A stretch of DNA of 64,000 bases from CBDBND01 sp965207985. Lineage in GTDB: Bacteria; Pseudomonadota; Alphaproteobacteria; Rhodospirillales; Rhodospirillaceae. This document shows, piece by piece, positions 53,173-61,794 of the stretch. The translations under genes were made by a program, and so were the position numbers. Position 1 is the first letter of the stretch. Each line of letters starts with the position of its first letter. The stretch covers positions 620,001 to 684,000 of the forward strand of contig CBDBND010000034.1 of assembly GCA_965207985.1 (NCBI GenBank), in the 5' to 3' direction. Under the pieces are notes generated by a model. The model worked only from the letters and a program-made list of their open reading frames with translations. It ran no database searches and was not told where the DNA came from.

Positions 53173-54177
53173 TCAGTCGATTTCGCGCGCGACGCGGATG
53201 CCCGTGGTGTTGTATCGGGTTTCGATCCCGCCGGGATTACGCACGGCGGCGCGCATACCCCAGGGATAGTGGCTCCACGACGCGCCTTTGTTGATCCGCC
53301 GTTCGGTGCAATCGCCGGTGGTCCAGGCGGAACCGTCGGTGGGATGTCCGGCGTGGTTCCAATGCCAACAGTCTTCCACCCATTCCCAGACATTTCCGAG
53401 CATGTCGTAGAGACCAAAGGCATTTGGCTTGTATGTGCCGACAGGCGATGTATGGGCGTGGCCGTCTCGACAGGTGAATTCCCGGTTGCGCCAGCCCAAT
53501 TGGTCGGCCATGTCCAGATCGCCCACATTGGCGTAGTCACAGGCCTCATCGATTCCGTTACCCCAGTAACGGGCGGTGGAGGTGCCTGCCCTGGCGACGT
53601 ATTCCCATTCGGATTCCGATAACAACCGGTAGGTCTGTCCGGTGATGAATGACAGCCATTCCGCATAGCGAAACGCGTCGTACCAATTGACGCAAACCAC
53701 CGGCGAGCGGCCGGTTTGTTCGAAGCCGGGATCGCGCCACGTAAGCCCCAGTTTGGTTTCGAACATGGACCCGTCGTCGTTATAGGCGCGGCAACCGCCG
53801 GAAGCCCAGCGTGCGGTGCCGTTAATGAACACGCTGTATTCATCAACAGTGATCTCAAAGCGGCTGACCGCCAAAGGCTTGGCAATAGTCACCTCGACCA
53901 AAGGCTTTTCCCAACTGGCCACTTGCGGCCGTGTCACGCGGATCACCGGACGCCCCTCGCCCTCGCCCGGACCTGCCGCCGTGTCGCCTTCGACCCCCAT
54001 GTTTTCCCGGTCGGTTTCCTCCACAGGCGAGCCCATGAGGAAGGAGCCGGCCGGAATCACCACCATTTCCGGACAAGTGTCACAGTCCTTGAACACAGTG
54101 CCCGGTTCAGACAGGTCTTGGGCGTGGCCTGGTATGGACAAACTCGAAAAGACAAGGAAGAAGACAAATCGTTTCAT
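53173..54177 (-). CDS. SUMF1/FGE-like domain protein, exported
   Basis: The 334-residue product has a signal peptide (MKRFVFFLVFSSLSIPGHAQ), then the FGE-sulfatase domain: MVVIPAGSFLMGSP, RFEITVDEYSVFI, VNWYDAFRYAEWLS, LLSESEWEYVARAG, FGLYDMLGNVWEWVEDCW and a C-terminal RINKGASWSHYPWGMRAAVR. True formylglycine-generating enzymes have a catalytic Cys pair in the last block; here the position reads YPW, so aerobic FGE chemistry is unlikely. No sulfatase gene is near. The ATG at 54177 overlaps the aminopeptidase stop (TGATG). Confidence 0.88.
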   Translation of the reverse strand: MKRFVFFLVFSSLSIPGHAQDLSEPGTVFKDCDTCPEMVVIPAGSFLMGSPVEETDRENMGVEGDTAAGPGEGEGRPVIRVTRPQVASWEKPLVEVTIAKPLAVSRFEITVDEYSVFINGTARWASGGCRAYNDDGSMFETKLGLTWRDPGFEQTGRSPVVCVNWYDAFRYAEWLSFITGQTYRLLSESEWEYVARAGTSTARYWGNGIDEACDYANVGDLDMADQLGWRNREFTCRDGHAHTSPVGTYKPNAFGLYDMLGNVWEWVEDCWHWNHAGHPTDGSAWTTGDCTERRINKGASWSHYPWGMRAAVRNPGGIETRYNTTGIRVAREID

Positions 54178-55991
54178 CACAAAGCCCGCGTCGCCTCCTG
54201 TAACCAAGATTCTGTAGTGTCATCCACCAACGGTGCGAGCGTTTCCCGTACCCGCTTATGATAGGCATTGAGCCACACCTTTTCGCTTTCCGTGAGCAAA
54301 TTGTCATCGACCAAGCGAAGGTCAATGGGCGCCAGGGTGATGGTTTCAAACCCGAGGAGAGGTTTTTCAGCTCCTTCCGGCCCCTCTTCCGCTCGCACGA
54401 TCACCAAGTTCTCAATGCGAATACCGTAAGCGCCGGCCTTGTAGTAGCCGGGTTCATTGGACACCACCATGCCGGGCTTGAGGGCAGCCCCGGGGGCCGA
54501 CTTGCTAATCCGCTGTGGCCCTTCGTGTACACCGAGGTAAGCGCCGACCCCGTGCCCGGTGCCGTGGTCGTAATCGACACCATCCGCCCACAGGGACGCC
54601 CGGGCAAAACCATCGAGTTGTCCGCCGGCGGTGCCTTCCGGGAACCGGGTCGTGGCGAGCGCGATGTGACCCTTGAGCACTTGAGTGAAGCGCCGCTTTT
54701 GTTCAGCGGTCGGCATGCCGACGGCAATGGTACGGGTGACGTCCGTTGTGCCGTCTAAGTACTGGCCGCCGGAATCCACCAAGTAGAGCATGTCTCCGGC
54801 GATGGACGTATCCGTGGCTTCGGTCACCCGGTAATGAACGATGGCGCCATTGGCGCCGGCACCTGAAATGGTCGGGAAGCTGGGTTCCTGAAACAGATTG
54901 TCTTTGCTTCGGAATTGCTCCAACCGGTCAGCTGCAGACATTTCCGTCAACGCTCCTGACGGTGCTTCGCGGTCAAGCCAAGCCAAAAACTGTGTCAGAG
55001 CTGCGCCGTCACGAACATGGGCGGCGCGGATCCCATCCAACTCCACATCGTTCTTGCACGCCTTAGGCAGTGCACAGGGATCTTCCACCTGTTTGACCGT
55101 CAGCCCAGCCGTTTCCAGCCGATCCACGGCCCACTGGGATACCGTGCCCTTGTCTACAGCGATAACAGCAATGTCTTCGTCGCCATCATCGACAACCGAA
55201 CCCAGTCCATCAGCGGGCGCCAGATTGACCGCCGGACCCAGATGTTCACTTACGTCATCGCTTATTTTCCCCGGGTCAATGAACAACACCGCCTGCTCAT
55301 CGGCGAAGAGAAGCGCGGTTGCCGATACCAAAGGGGTGTAATGCACATCGGCGCCGCGGATGTTCAAAAGCCAGCACACGGAGTCCGGTGCAGTAATCAA
55401 CAAAGCGTCGTATCCATCTTTTCGTAAATTAGCTGCGATTTCGGCCCGTTTTTCATCGTGGCTCCGCCCTGCCAATTCCAACGCGTGACTCCGCACAGGA
55501 GATTGCGGTCTTGGTGGCCGATCCGGCCACACGGCATCCACCGGGTTGGTTGACAGCGTCACTAAGGTTGCGCCCGCTTTCTCGCACGCCTCTTTGTATT
55601 TCTTGACTTGACCGGGCGTGTGGAGATGGGGATCGAAACCGAGCTTGATCCCGTCTGTCAGATTTTCACCCAGCCATTTGCTGACCGGTTCTTCAATACT
55701 ATGGTGGATGGAGTACAGTTCCGTATCGGCCTGTTCGCCCGCCTGCAATGTGTAGCGACCGTCGACAAAGAGCGCGGCTTGGTCGGGAAGCACCACGGCC
55801 ATGCCGGCGGAACCGGTGAAATCGGTCAACCAAGCCAATCGCTCCGCATAGGGAGCAACAAATTCGCCTTGGTATTCATCGGCTCTTGGTATGAGACAGC
55901 CATCAACACAGGCCTCTTTGAGATGGGTGCGTAGGGCCGATAGCCGCTCCGCCGGAGATAGGGATTCAGGTTTTATTGCTGGCTCGCTCAT
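54177..55991 (-). CDS. Aminopeptidase P family (M24B) enzyme
   Basis: Cytoplasmic metallopeptidase removing an N-terminal residue before proline. The frame is open to 56051, inside the prmA remnant; I start at the ATG at 55991, giving 604 residues. Two creatinase-like N-terminal domains (about 1-300) precede the catalytic domain. Metal ligands are Asp in YLVDSGGQY, Asp in GTTDVTRT, His in GHGVGAYLGVHEGP, Glu in VSNEPGYY and Glu in IRIENLV. A typical C-terminal block (KVWLNAYHKRVRETLAPL) ends it. Long forms like this are widespread in alphaproteobacteria. Confidence 0.93.
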   Translation of the reverse strand: MSEPAIKPESLSPAERLSALRTHLKEACVDGCLIPRADEYQGEFVAPYAERLAWLTDFTGSAGMAVVLPDQAALFVDGRYTLQAGEQADTELYSIHHSIEEPVSKWLGENLTDGIKLGFDPHLHTPGQVKKYKEACEKAGATLVTLSTNPVDAVWPDRPPRPQSPVRSHALELAGRSHDEKRAEIAANLRKDGYDALLITAPDSVCWLLNIRGADVHYTPLVSATALLFADEQAVLFIDPGKISDDVSEHLGPAVNLAPADGLGSVVDDGDEDIAVIAVDKGTVSQWAVDRLETAGLTVKQVEDPCALPKACKNDVELDGIRAAHVRDGAALTQFLAWLDREAPSGALTEMSAADRLEQFRSKDNLFQEPSFPTISGAGANGAIVHYRVTEATDTSIAGDMLYLVDSGGQYLDGTTDVTRTIAVGMPTAEQKRRFTQVLKGHIALATTRFPEGTAGGQLDGFARASLWADGVDYDHGTGHGVGAYLGVHEGPQRISKSAPGAALKPGMVVSNEPGYYKAGAYGIRIENLVIVRAEEGPEGAEKPLLGFETITLAPIDLRLVDDNLLTESEKVWLNAYHKRVRETLAPLVDDTTESWLQEATRAL

Positions 55992-56023
55992 GGCGGTGAA
56001 GCTAAGGGGCGCCGCACCAAGTT

Positions 56024-56694
56024 TCAACGCTTGAGAATAAGGGTCGCCCATTTACCGAGGAGAATGGTCTGCTCAAGGACAAGACCCTGTAAGCGATAGG
56101 CGTTGAGAACCATGGGTATTTGGGTCTTGAGCAATCCCGACACGATAAGGCGTCCATTTGGCGTTAGCAGGTTTGAAACTTCCACAGACAACTGGCGCAG
56201 AGGACGGGCCAGGATGTTGGCCGTAATCAGCGAGAAAGATCTGGACGAGAACCGTCTACTATGTGTCACCCCATCGGCTTGGATGACATCAATCAATGTC
56301 TGTAAGCCGTTGTCCCTGACCGTGCGCCGGGCAACGCGTACGGCCTCGGCATCGATGTCGGTGGCCAGCACGGGACATCGCCACGTCTGAGCCGCGGCGA
56401 TAGCAAGAATCCCAGTCCCGCACCCCAGATCAAGAACGGCAGAGCGGTGTTGGGACCTCAGCAAACGTTGAAACGGTCGCCGCTTTCCAAGTCGAGCCAG
56501 AGCCAAGAGGCATCCATGAGTGCTTGCATGCTCGCCGGTGCCGAACGCCGTCGCGGCGTCTATTTGAATAGGAAGTCTCCCTGCCGGAACAGCACCGCAA
56601 TGATGACTGCCATGCACCCAATACCGTCCGATGCTGAGGGGGCTGAACGACGACAGCGATGTAGCAACCCAGTCCGTATCCTGAACGGGTGGGG
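56024..56694 (-). pseudogene. prmA: Ribosomal protein L11 methyltransferase, N-terminus lost
   Basis: PrmA trimethylates ribosomal protein L11. Only the C-terminal two thirds remain. Homology begins at about 56694 with PPVQDTDWVATSLSSFSPL, continues YWVHGSHH, AFGTGEHASTH, the SAM loop LDLGCGTGILAIAAAQ and NILARPLRQLS, and runs to a normal C-terminus. The upstream side is joined directly to a broken IS256-type transposase gene, so the first roughly 90-100 residues are gone and no start codon with a ribosome site remains. It would have preceded the aminopeptidase gene on the minus strand. Confidence 0.9.
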
Positions 56695-57434
56695 TAGACC
56701 TCCGCTATACTCTCTACCAAACCCAGACAGGCGTCAGAGATAACCAACTGGACGCCTGACAGCCCGCGCGCCTTGAGATGCTTAAGGAATGCGCCCCATC
56801 CCGCCTTATCCTCCTTGGCACCCTCAACGATGCCCAAGATCTCGCGGAAGCCCTCCTGGTTGACGCCGATCGCCACCAATAGCGAAACATTACGCACTTC
56901 GCCGGCCCAACTGCGCTTAAGGACGATGCCGTCCACATACACATAGGGATGATCGCCCGCAATCGGCTTATTGCGCCAAGCGTCGATCTGCTCATAGATT
57001 TTCTTGTTAAGGTTCGAGACGGTTCCTGGCGAAACCCGCGTGCCCCACAACGCCTCGGTGATGTCCTCCACACGCCGTACCGAAACACCGGCCAGATACA
57101 TCTCCATCAAGGCCTCTTCGACCGATGCCTCCCGACGCCGGTAACGCTCGATGATCGCCGTCTCAAAGGTCTGACGGCGCAGCTTGGGAACCTTCAGAGA
57201 AACCTCGCCAGCCCGTGTCTGAAGCTTCCTCTCGTAACTGCCGGCCCGCGTATCGCGACGGGCCTCACTGCGTTCGTAGCGCTCAGCATTGCAGAGCCGG
57301 TCCGCTTCGGCGTCCAATAGCGCGTTCAGGGTCTCCTCAACACTGCCCCGCACTACCTTGCCCAGGTGATCCTGTATACGTTCGTCATCAATCCGTATGA
57401 CGTGCGACAATGCCTTCGTGTTATCCTTTTCCAT
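56695..57434 (-). pseudogene. IS256-family transposase, C-terminus lost
   Basis: From the ATG at 57434 (AAGGAGCC upstream) about 246 codons of an IS256/mutator-type transposase remain. They show LNALLDAEADRLCNAERYERS, RAGSYERKLQTRAGEVSLKVPKLR, VEEALMEMYLAGVSVRRVEDI, the first Asp in YVYVDGIVLKRSW and the second in LVISDACLGLVESIAEVYP. The frame then runs into prmA sequence out of phase. The third acidic residue and about 150 residues are gone, so the enzyme is dead. Confidence 0.92.
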
Positions 57435-57534
57435 GGTGGCTCCTTCCTTCTGGAGTGGCTGATTGAACAAAACCAACCTAACCAGACCCGGAGCCACCAA
57501 CCCCAAAAATGTGCGAAAGATCTTTTACGTTATC
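56695..57534 (-). mobile_element. IS256-family element, 3'-truncated
   Basis: Left part of an IS256-family insertion sequence. Its outer end seems to be near 57534, where it meets an IS3 fragment; the other end is missing because the transposase gene stops abruptly at the prmA junction. No matching inverted repeat is seen on the prmA side. Confidence 0.8.
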
Positions 57535-57810
57535 TTCACCAGCTTCGAGTTCACCGGCCGCCTCAAGGAGGCCGGGATCACGATCTCCATGGACGGGCGC
57601 GGCCGGTGCATGGACAACATCTTCATTGAGCGGCTTTGGCGCTCTCTCAAGTACGAGGCGGTTCACCTGCACGAGCTGACCGACGGCTTCCACGCCGAGA
57701 GGGTCATCGGCGAATGGATCGGGTTCTACAACACCGAGCGGCCCCATTCGTCGGTCGGAGGCAAAACGCCAGAGAAAGCCTACGCGGCGGGGCAGCCTGT
57801 GGATAGGTGA
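57535..57810 (+). pseudogene. IS3-family OrfB, C-terminal fragment
   Basis: About 90 codons of the integrase-type domain: FTSFEFTGRLKEAGITISMD, RCMDNIFIERLWRSLKYE with the catalytic Glu, and IGFYNTERPHSSVGGKTPEKA. It has no start; a frame open from 57463 is only accidental. It is inverted relative to the N-terminal half of the same gene, which lies next to it. Confidence 0.9.
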
Positions 57811-58186
57811 TATCCGTTGCCCAGACCTGGTTCGGTCTGTTCACACTCAGCCCCCGGAGTAGATACGGCCAGGTCTTGTGCCCCTTCGCTGGCTTTGAGG
57901 TGCTGGGCTTCTGGTAGATCGGCATCAGGCCCATGAGCCGCATCAGGCGGCGCAACCGCTTCTCATTGACGCAATGGCCTTCGTTCTTCAAATGCCACGT
58001 CATCTGCCGGACGCCAAAGAACGGCGTGTCCAGGAACTGTTCATCGATCTCACGCATCAGCGCGAGGTTCATCTCGCTCTCACCCTTGGGCGTGTAATAG
58101 AACGACGACCGGGAGATCGACAGCAGCGCACACTGCCTGCTGACCGATAATCCGGGATGACCCGGCTCGATCATGCCGCGTCTCAC
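57802..58186 (-). pseudogene. IS3-family OrfB, N-terminal fragment
   Basis: About 125 codons: LSVSRQCALLSISRSSFYY, FFGVRQMTWHLKNEGHCVNE, RLRRLMRLMGLMPIYQKP and PNQVWATDITYP with the first catalytic Asp. Homology stops at ITY, at the inversion joint. The rest of the frame (down to 57704) is antisense to the C-terminal fragment and not coding. Confidence 0.9.
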
Positions 58187-58476
58187 TTCACGCCCCAGGG
58201 CTTGAGCTGTCTGGACAAAAAATCGTTGGCCACAGCCAACTCCCCAATCTTGGCATGCAGTTCCTTCACCTGCGCTTCGTCGATCTCCGGTTGCCGGCGG
58301 CCACCACGGGCGAACAGGCCAGGAGCACCATCAAGCAGCGCACGCTTCCATTGATGAATCATCGTCGGGTGAACCCCGAACCGGCTGGACAGCTCGGATA
58401 CGGTCTCTTCGCCCTTCAAGGCTTCAAGGGCTACTTTCGCCTTGAATTCCGGCCAGTGTTGCTTGCGTTTCGACAT
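58183..58476 (-). CDS. IS3-family OrfA
   Basis: The 97-residue HTH_Tnp_1 protein of the IS3 element: KQHWPEFKAKVALEALKGEETVSELSSRFG is the helix-turn-helix that binds the inverted repeats, followed by a leucine-zipper-like region (DEAQVKELHAKIGELAVANDFLSRQL). It overlaps orfB by four bases, where a -1 frameshift normally yields the fused transposase. The gene is complete but its partner is broken, so the element cannot move itself. Confidence 0.92.
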   Translation of the reverse strand: MSKRKQHWPEFKAKVALEALKGEETVSELSSRFGVHPTMIHQWKRALLDGAPGLFARGGRRQPEIDEAQVKELHAKIGELAVANDFLSRQLKPWGVK

Positions 58477-58556
58477 CTCTGATCTCCTTCTCTACGAAGA
58501 CCAGAAGACAACAAAGTGTAGCTTACGTCAGTGTCCGATTCCCGGGGAGTAGCTCA

Positions 58557-59039
58557 AAGCATTATGATTTTTTTTCTTTTGGCAAACGTATAGACATTAA
58601 TGCAACGAACTTACAAAGAGAGTTTGGCGATTACGTTTACATAAGAGATGAACAATTTTGGATAAAGAATAGAGGCATCGTAGGACGCTTGTTAGCCGGC
58701 TCTGAGTGGTTCCATGGCCAAGTGTTGAGGGATGGTGATGGTAAGGTATTTGTTTTGGGCAGATTTGAAGAGTCAACATATGCGAAGATCTTCACATTAC
58801 TTTGGCTGAATCTTCTCTTGCTAACTCTAGTACTAAGTATAGGTCTTGGGCTGTATCTCTATTATTCAGATCAACTTTCTTTCATTCAATTATTTATAAG
58901 ACAATTGATATTATTTGGAGGAATCTCAGTAGTAATCGCCTTCGCCCAACTTGTCATGAGGAGTAGGGGTTATTTTAGATATTCAGGTCGTCGCACGATC
59001 TTTCAAGGAATAGTTAAGTCACTTGGGGGAGTATCCTGA
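58557..59039 (+). pseudogene. 5'-truncated membrane protein of unknown function
   Basis: The frame is open from the IS3 end to TGA at 59037-59039, about 160 codons, with no credible start (a TTG at 58689 is the first formal one). The readable part has a polar domain (REFGDYVYIRDEQFWIKNRG, then WFHGQVLRDGDGKVFVLGRF) and two membrane segments (about LLLLTLVLSIGLGLYL and LILFGGISVVIAFAQL) before a basic tail. G+C is low: 13 of 60 bases in 58861-58920, unlike every neighbour. I do not recognise the family. Its last 21 bases overlap the convergent ThiF-like gene. Confidence 0.7.
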
Positions 59040-59713
59040 AATGTACGGATAGGGTACGGTATCCATGTCGTGAGGCCGGCCATCCCTGTAGATGCCCACC
59101 TTGGCCTTCCATTCGAGGACAGCAAGCGCGGCGCCGAGCATGTTGAGCTCCGCTGTCTGCACAATACCATATGCTTGGTCCGGTCCGTCCTCGGGAGGAG
59201 GCTCACTGGGCAAGGGATGCTTGGGGCGGAACGCGGCTTCCACCTTCACATTGCCGCCGAGCTGATCGTTGGACTCACCTTCGATTTCCACGCCGATGCC
59301 CACGCTGACGTGGTAGATGCTGAGCTCGTTGCAAGCGGACTGCAAGTGTCGGCGCACAGCAAGATCGTCGACCGCAATGAAAACTGTCGTGAACTTCGCG
59401 AGGATATCCTTGCGGTCACCGGTGAGTTCCTCGGTGTGCACGTGAATTCCCTCTTCGCGAATCGCTGAGTAGGTGCGGCGGTACCAATCGACCTTGGCGT
59501 ATGATCCGCCAAGCTCCTCGACGCGGGCAGCGCCGCACATCCGAAACCCGTTGTGCTGTTTCAGCACATCCTCGTCAAACAGGTGCAGCTCCTTGACATT
59601 GGTCTTTGCCAGAATGTCCATCAGGTATGAGGACAATGGCGACGATTTCGTCTTCGATGCGCTGCTCTATCCCCTTCAGACCGTACCGGTAGTGGGACCG
59701 GGTCTGCCACCCT
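59019..59713 (-). pseudogene. E1-like (ThiF/HesA family) adenylyltransferase remnant
   Basis: E1-like enzymes adenylate the C-terminus of a ubiquitin-like or sulfur-carrier protein. The C-terminal part is in one frame: SYLMDILAKTNVKELHLFDE, HNGFR, FTTVFIAVDD, VSVGIGVEIEG and VQTAELNMLGAALAVLEWKA. The preceding part, GIEQRIEDEIVAIV, is in another frame. Between them the nucleotide-binding loop (GLGGTG in relatives) is missing: 18 expected bases are replaced by one C. The HLFDxD...HNGFR pattern and the C-terminal AELN...AVLEWK block resemble the E1 proteins of bacterial ubiquitin-like operons. The 5' side is cut near 59713 by the GH3 fragment. Confidence 0.72.
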
Positions 59714-60568
59714 ATGTTTGCGGTACGCATCCCCGGTACCGCTGCTTAACCTCTCAACCTTCACCGGCTTGAGCCTGCCGCTGGCGCGCTTGCTGTCGAA
59801 TTCCACGTTCACTGAGCGTAGGTGCGCCTCAATCTCTGATGCGAAATCCGGTCCGAAATCAGCTTCACTTGCCTCAATGTACAGCGTGTAGCGCGCCTTT
59901 TCCTGGTCCGCCAGCATTATAAAAAAATTCGTAACGATTTGCCGGTTCGCCACCACCGCCTCCAGCACCTGTGCCTCGTAGAGCTTCTCCCCGGTTATAC
60001 TGGTGACGCCCACGCCCTTCTGTACGAACGCCAGCGCCGGCGTATCGTTGACCAGTCCGGTCACGCAAACTATGTCGTTCATATCGTAACGGTAGAGTCC
60101 GTTTGAAGTCGTCACGACAACATAATAGTCGCGCCCTTGCTCAAGCTCGGCGAGGCCCAGCATCTGGGTACCGCCCGCCTCCCAATCCTGGCGTTCGGCG
60201 AACTCGAAGAATGTATCCTGGAGGGTTGGCAGGCAGGTGTTGCGAAGTGGATGGACGTTGATTGTGCCCTGTACCTCGCTGGCGATGTAACCCAGTTCAA
60301 TGATGGCGCAATCTTCTGGCAACAAAGACTTTAGGTTGCGGATGGCCACGCCGCAACTGCCTCCTGTCCAGGTCACCACGCCCGCAAGATGCGGCCAGAT
60401 ATCGGCGTAGGTAAGATTGCCCATGGCATCGAGTCTGGCACGAAGATGGTTCGCCCGGCGTGGGTTGCGCTTGAGCGATGCGGGCGAAGCAACGCCCCTA
60501 GGTAGCCGGCCTTCGGCGACAGAACGTAGAATTAAGTCAGAGTGGTCGTTGATGACCTCCAATACGCA
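59714..60568 (-). pseudogene. GH3-family acyl-adenylate ligase, fragment
   Basis: About 285 codons match the C-terminal half of GH3 proteins (plant auxin/jasmonate amino-acid conjugases and bacterial relatives). Landmarks are HLAGVVTWTGGSCGVAIRNL, IIELGYIASEVQGTINVHP, YYVVVTTSNGLYRYDMNDIV, KGVGVTSITGEKLYEAQV and GRLKPVKVERLSSGTGDAY. It stops before the usual C-terminal GQR..QFK block, where the E1-like remnant begins. Upstream of 60568 the frame stays open to 60988 but no longer looks like GH3. The ATP-binding N-terminal half is missing, so no activity is expected. Confidence 0.75.
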
Positions 60569-60921
60569 CAGCGCAAGTGCCGGATGACGTCGAGCGCCCG
60601 GTCGGCCAAGTGACCCCCGTCCGCCATGCCGGCATATCGCGGTTGGTGTCCAATACCTGCGGAATGCCGAGCGACACCCCCACCATGTGCGGGAAAGTCC
60701 GGCTCGCGCATCGGTGGGCTCGTAGGTGCGTTCCTGGTCGAAGGAGAAAGGGCTTGGCGTGGGCGCGGGGACGGTGGTAGTCTCTTCACCAGTGGGTGCC
60801 ACTCCGGCCGATGTCGGCTGCCGAGGCCAAGCCCCCTTCGAGCCTTCCATAATGTCCAGGACATGAGCGCTTCCGAGAATCCAACGAACAGCGCCACACA
60901 TCAATTGCGGGATTTGCGTCG
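60569..60921. other. Region without a recognisable intact gene
   Basis: About 350 GC-rich bases with long open frames on both strands but no convincing family match in any. The minus-strand frame that continues the GH3 fragment has low-complexity Pro/Thr/Arg composition. A short minus-strand piece in another frame (HMVGVSLGIPQVLDTN, near 60640-60690) looks protein-like. It may be further GH3 or other debris. Confidence 0.4.
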
Positions 60922-61794
60922 ATGTTGTTTGACCGCGTAACCGCCCGGACGCGGTGTGGAGACCGGGGCCGTACAAGGTCTTCTGCACGCCCCCGGGGCG
61001 CTACGTTCGGCATCCCCATTCTTGCGCTGGCGTGCCTCTTCCTGCCGGGCGCACATGCCCTTGCCCAGGAGGAATCGCCGGAGGACAAGGGCCTGAGAGT
61101 TGCGTTGGAAGCAAGCGCGCGCAACGACGGCTTTCAGGATTTCACCGCCGGAATGACAATGGTGCTGCGCGACCGGCACGGCCGCGAGAGCGTCCGCCAG
61201 ATGCGCTTCAAGGTGCTGGAAGTGCCGGGCGACGGCGACAAGAGCCTGTTCATGTTCGACGAGCCGCGAGACGTGCAGGGAACCGCCCTGCTCACTCACG
61301 CGCACATCAACACCCAGGACGACCAGTGGCTCTATCTGCCAGCGCTCAAAAGAGTGAAGCGAATTAACGCTGCGCGGCGTTCGGGCTCGTTCATGGGAAG
61401 CGAGTTCTCGTACGAGGACATGAGCTCGCTGGAAGTGCAGGAATACACCTACAAGTATCTCCGCGACGAGCCCTGCGGCGACCTCACCTGCACGGTCATC
61501 GAGCAGGTTCCCTTGGATGAAGACTCCGGCTACAGCCGCAGGGTCGTCTGGCAGGATGCGGTGGAGCTTCGAACCTGGAAGATGGAACTTTACGACCGCA
61601 AGGGCTCGCACCTGAAGACGCTCACCTTCGCGAACTACCAGCAGTATCTGGACCGCTATTGGCGGGCGGGCGAGCAGACGATGGTCAATCACCTGACCGG
61701 CGCGAGCACGGTGCTCGAATGGACCGATTTTCAATTCCGCACCGACCTTGCCGAGAGCGAGTTTACCCAAACGGCACTCCGCCGCCTGCGCTGA
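60922..61794 (+). CDS. LolA-like outer-membrane lipoprotein-sorting domain protein
   Basis: The 290-residue product has a long, Arg-rich start, a hydrophobic signal core (IPILALACLFLPGAHALAQE) and a LolA-like half-barrel (about 75-285): FTAGMTMVLRDRHGRESVRQ, LFMFDEPRDVQGTALLTH, QWLYLPALKRVKRI, FMGSEFSYEDMSSLEVQEY and SRRVVWQDAVELRTWKMELYD. It is the PF17131-type relative of LolA often encoded with RND/MMPL transporters and outer-membrane proteins. The true start may be further downstream than the ATG at 60922, since the first 28 residues are unusual. Its stop overlaps the next ATG (TGATG). Confidence 0.88.
   Translation: MLFDRVTARTRCGDRGRTRSSARPRGATFGIPILALACLFLPGAHALAQEESPEDKGLRVALEASARNDGFQDFTAGMTMVLRDRHGRESVRQMRFKVLEVPGDGDKSLFMFDEPRDVQGTALLTHAHINTQDDQWLYLPALKRVKRINAARRSGSFMGSEFSYEDMSSLEVQEYTYKYLRDEPCGDLTCTVIEQVPLDEDSGYSRRVVWQDAVELRTWKMELYDRKGSHLKTLTFANYQQYLDRYWRAGEQTMVNHLTGASTVLEWTDFQFRTDLAESEFTQTALRRLR

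Larger units (their letters stand above)
57535..58556. mobile_element. IS3-family element, internally inverted and deleted
   Basis: orfA and the first part of orfB lie on the minus strand (58476 down to about 57802), while the last part of orfB lies on the plus strand (57535-57810). They are joined at a GATA microhomology (57802-57805). The outer right end reads, on the minus strand from 58556, TGAGCTACTCCCCGGGAATC, a typical IS3-family TG... terminus. The middle of orfB is missing. Confidence 0.85.

Noticed and set aside
54177..56051. Start of the aminopeptidase at 56051
   Set aside because: The first 20 codons overlap the 3' end of prmA and are not like the family; the ATG at 55991 gives a normal start.
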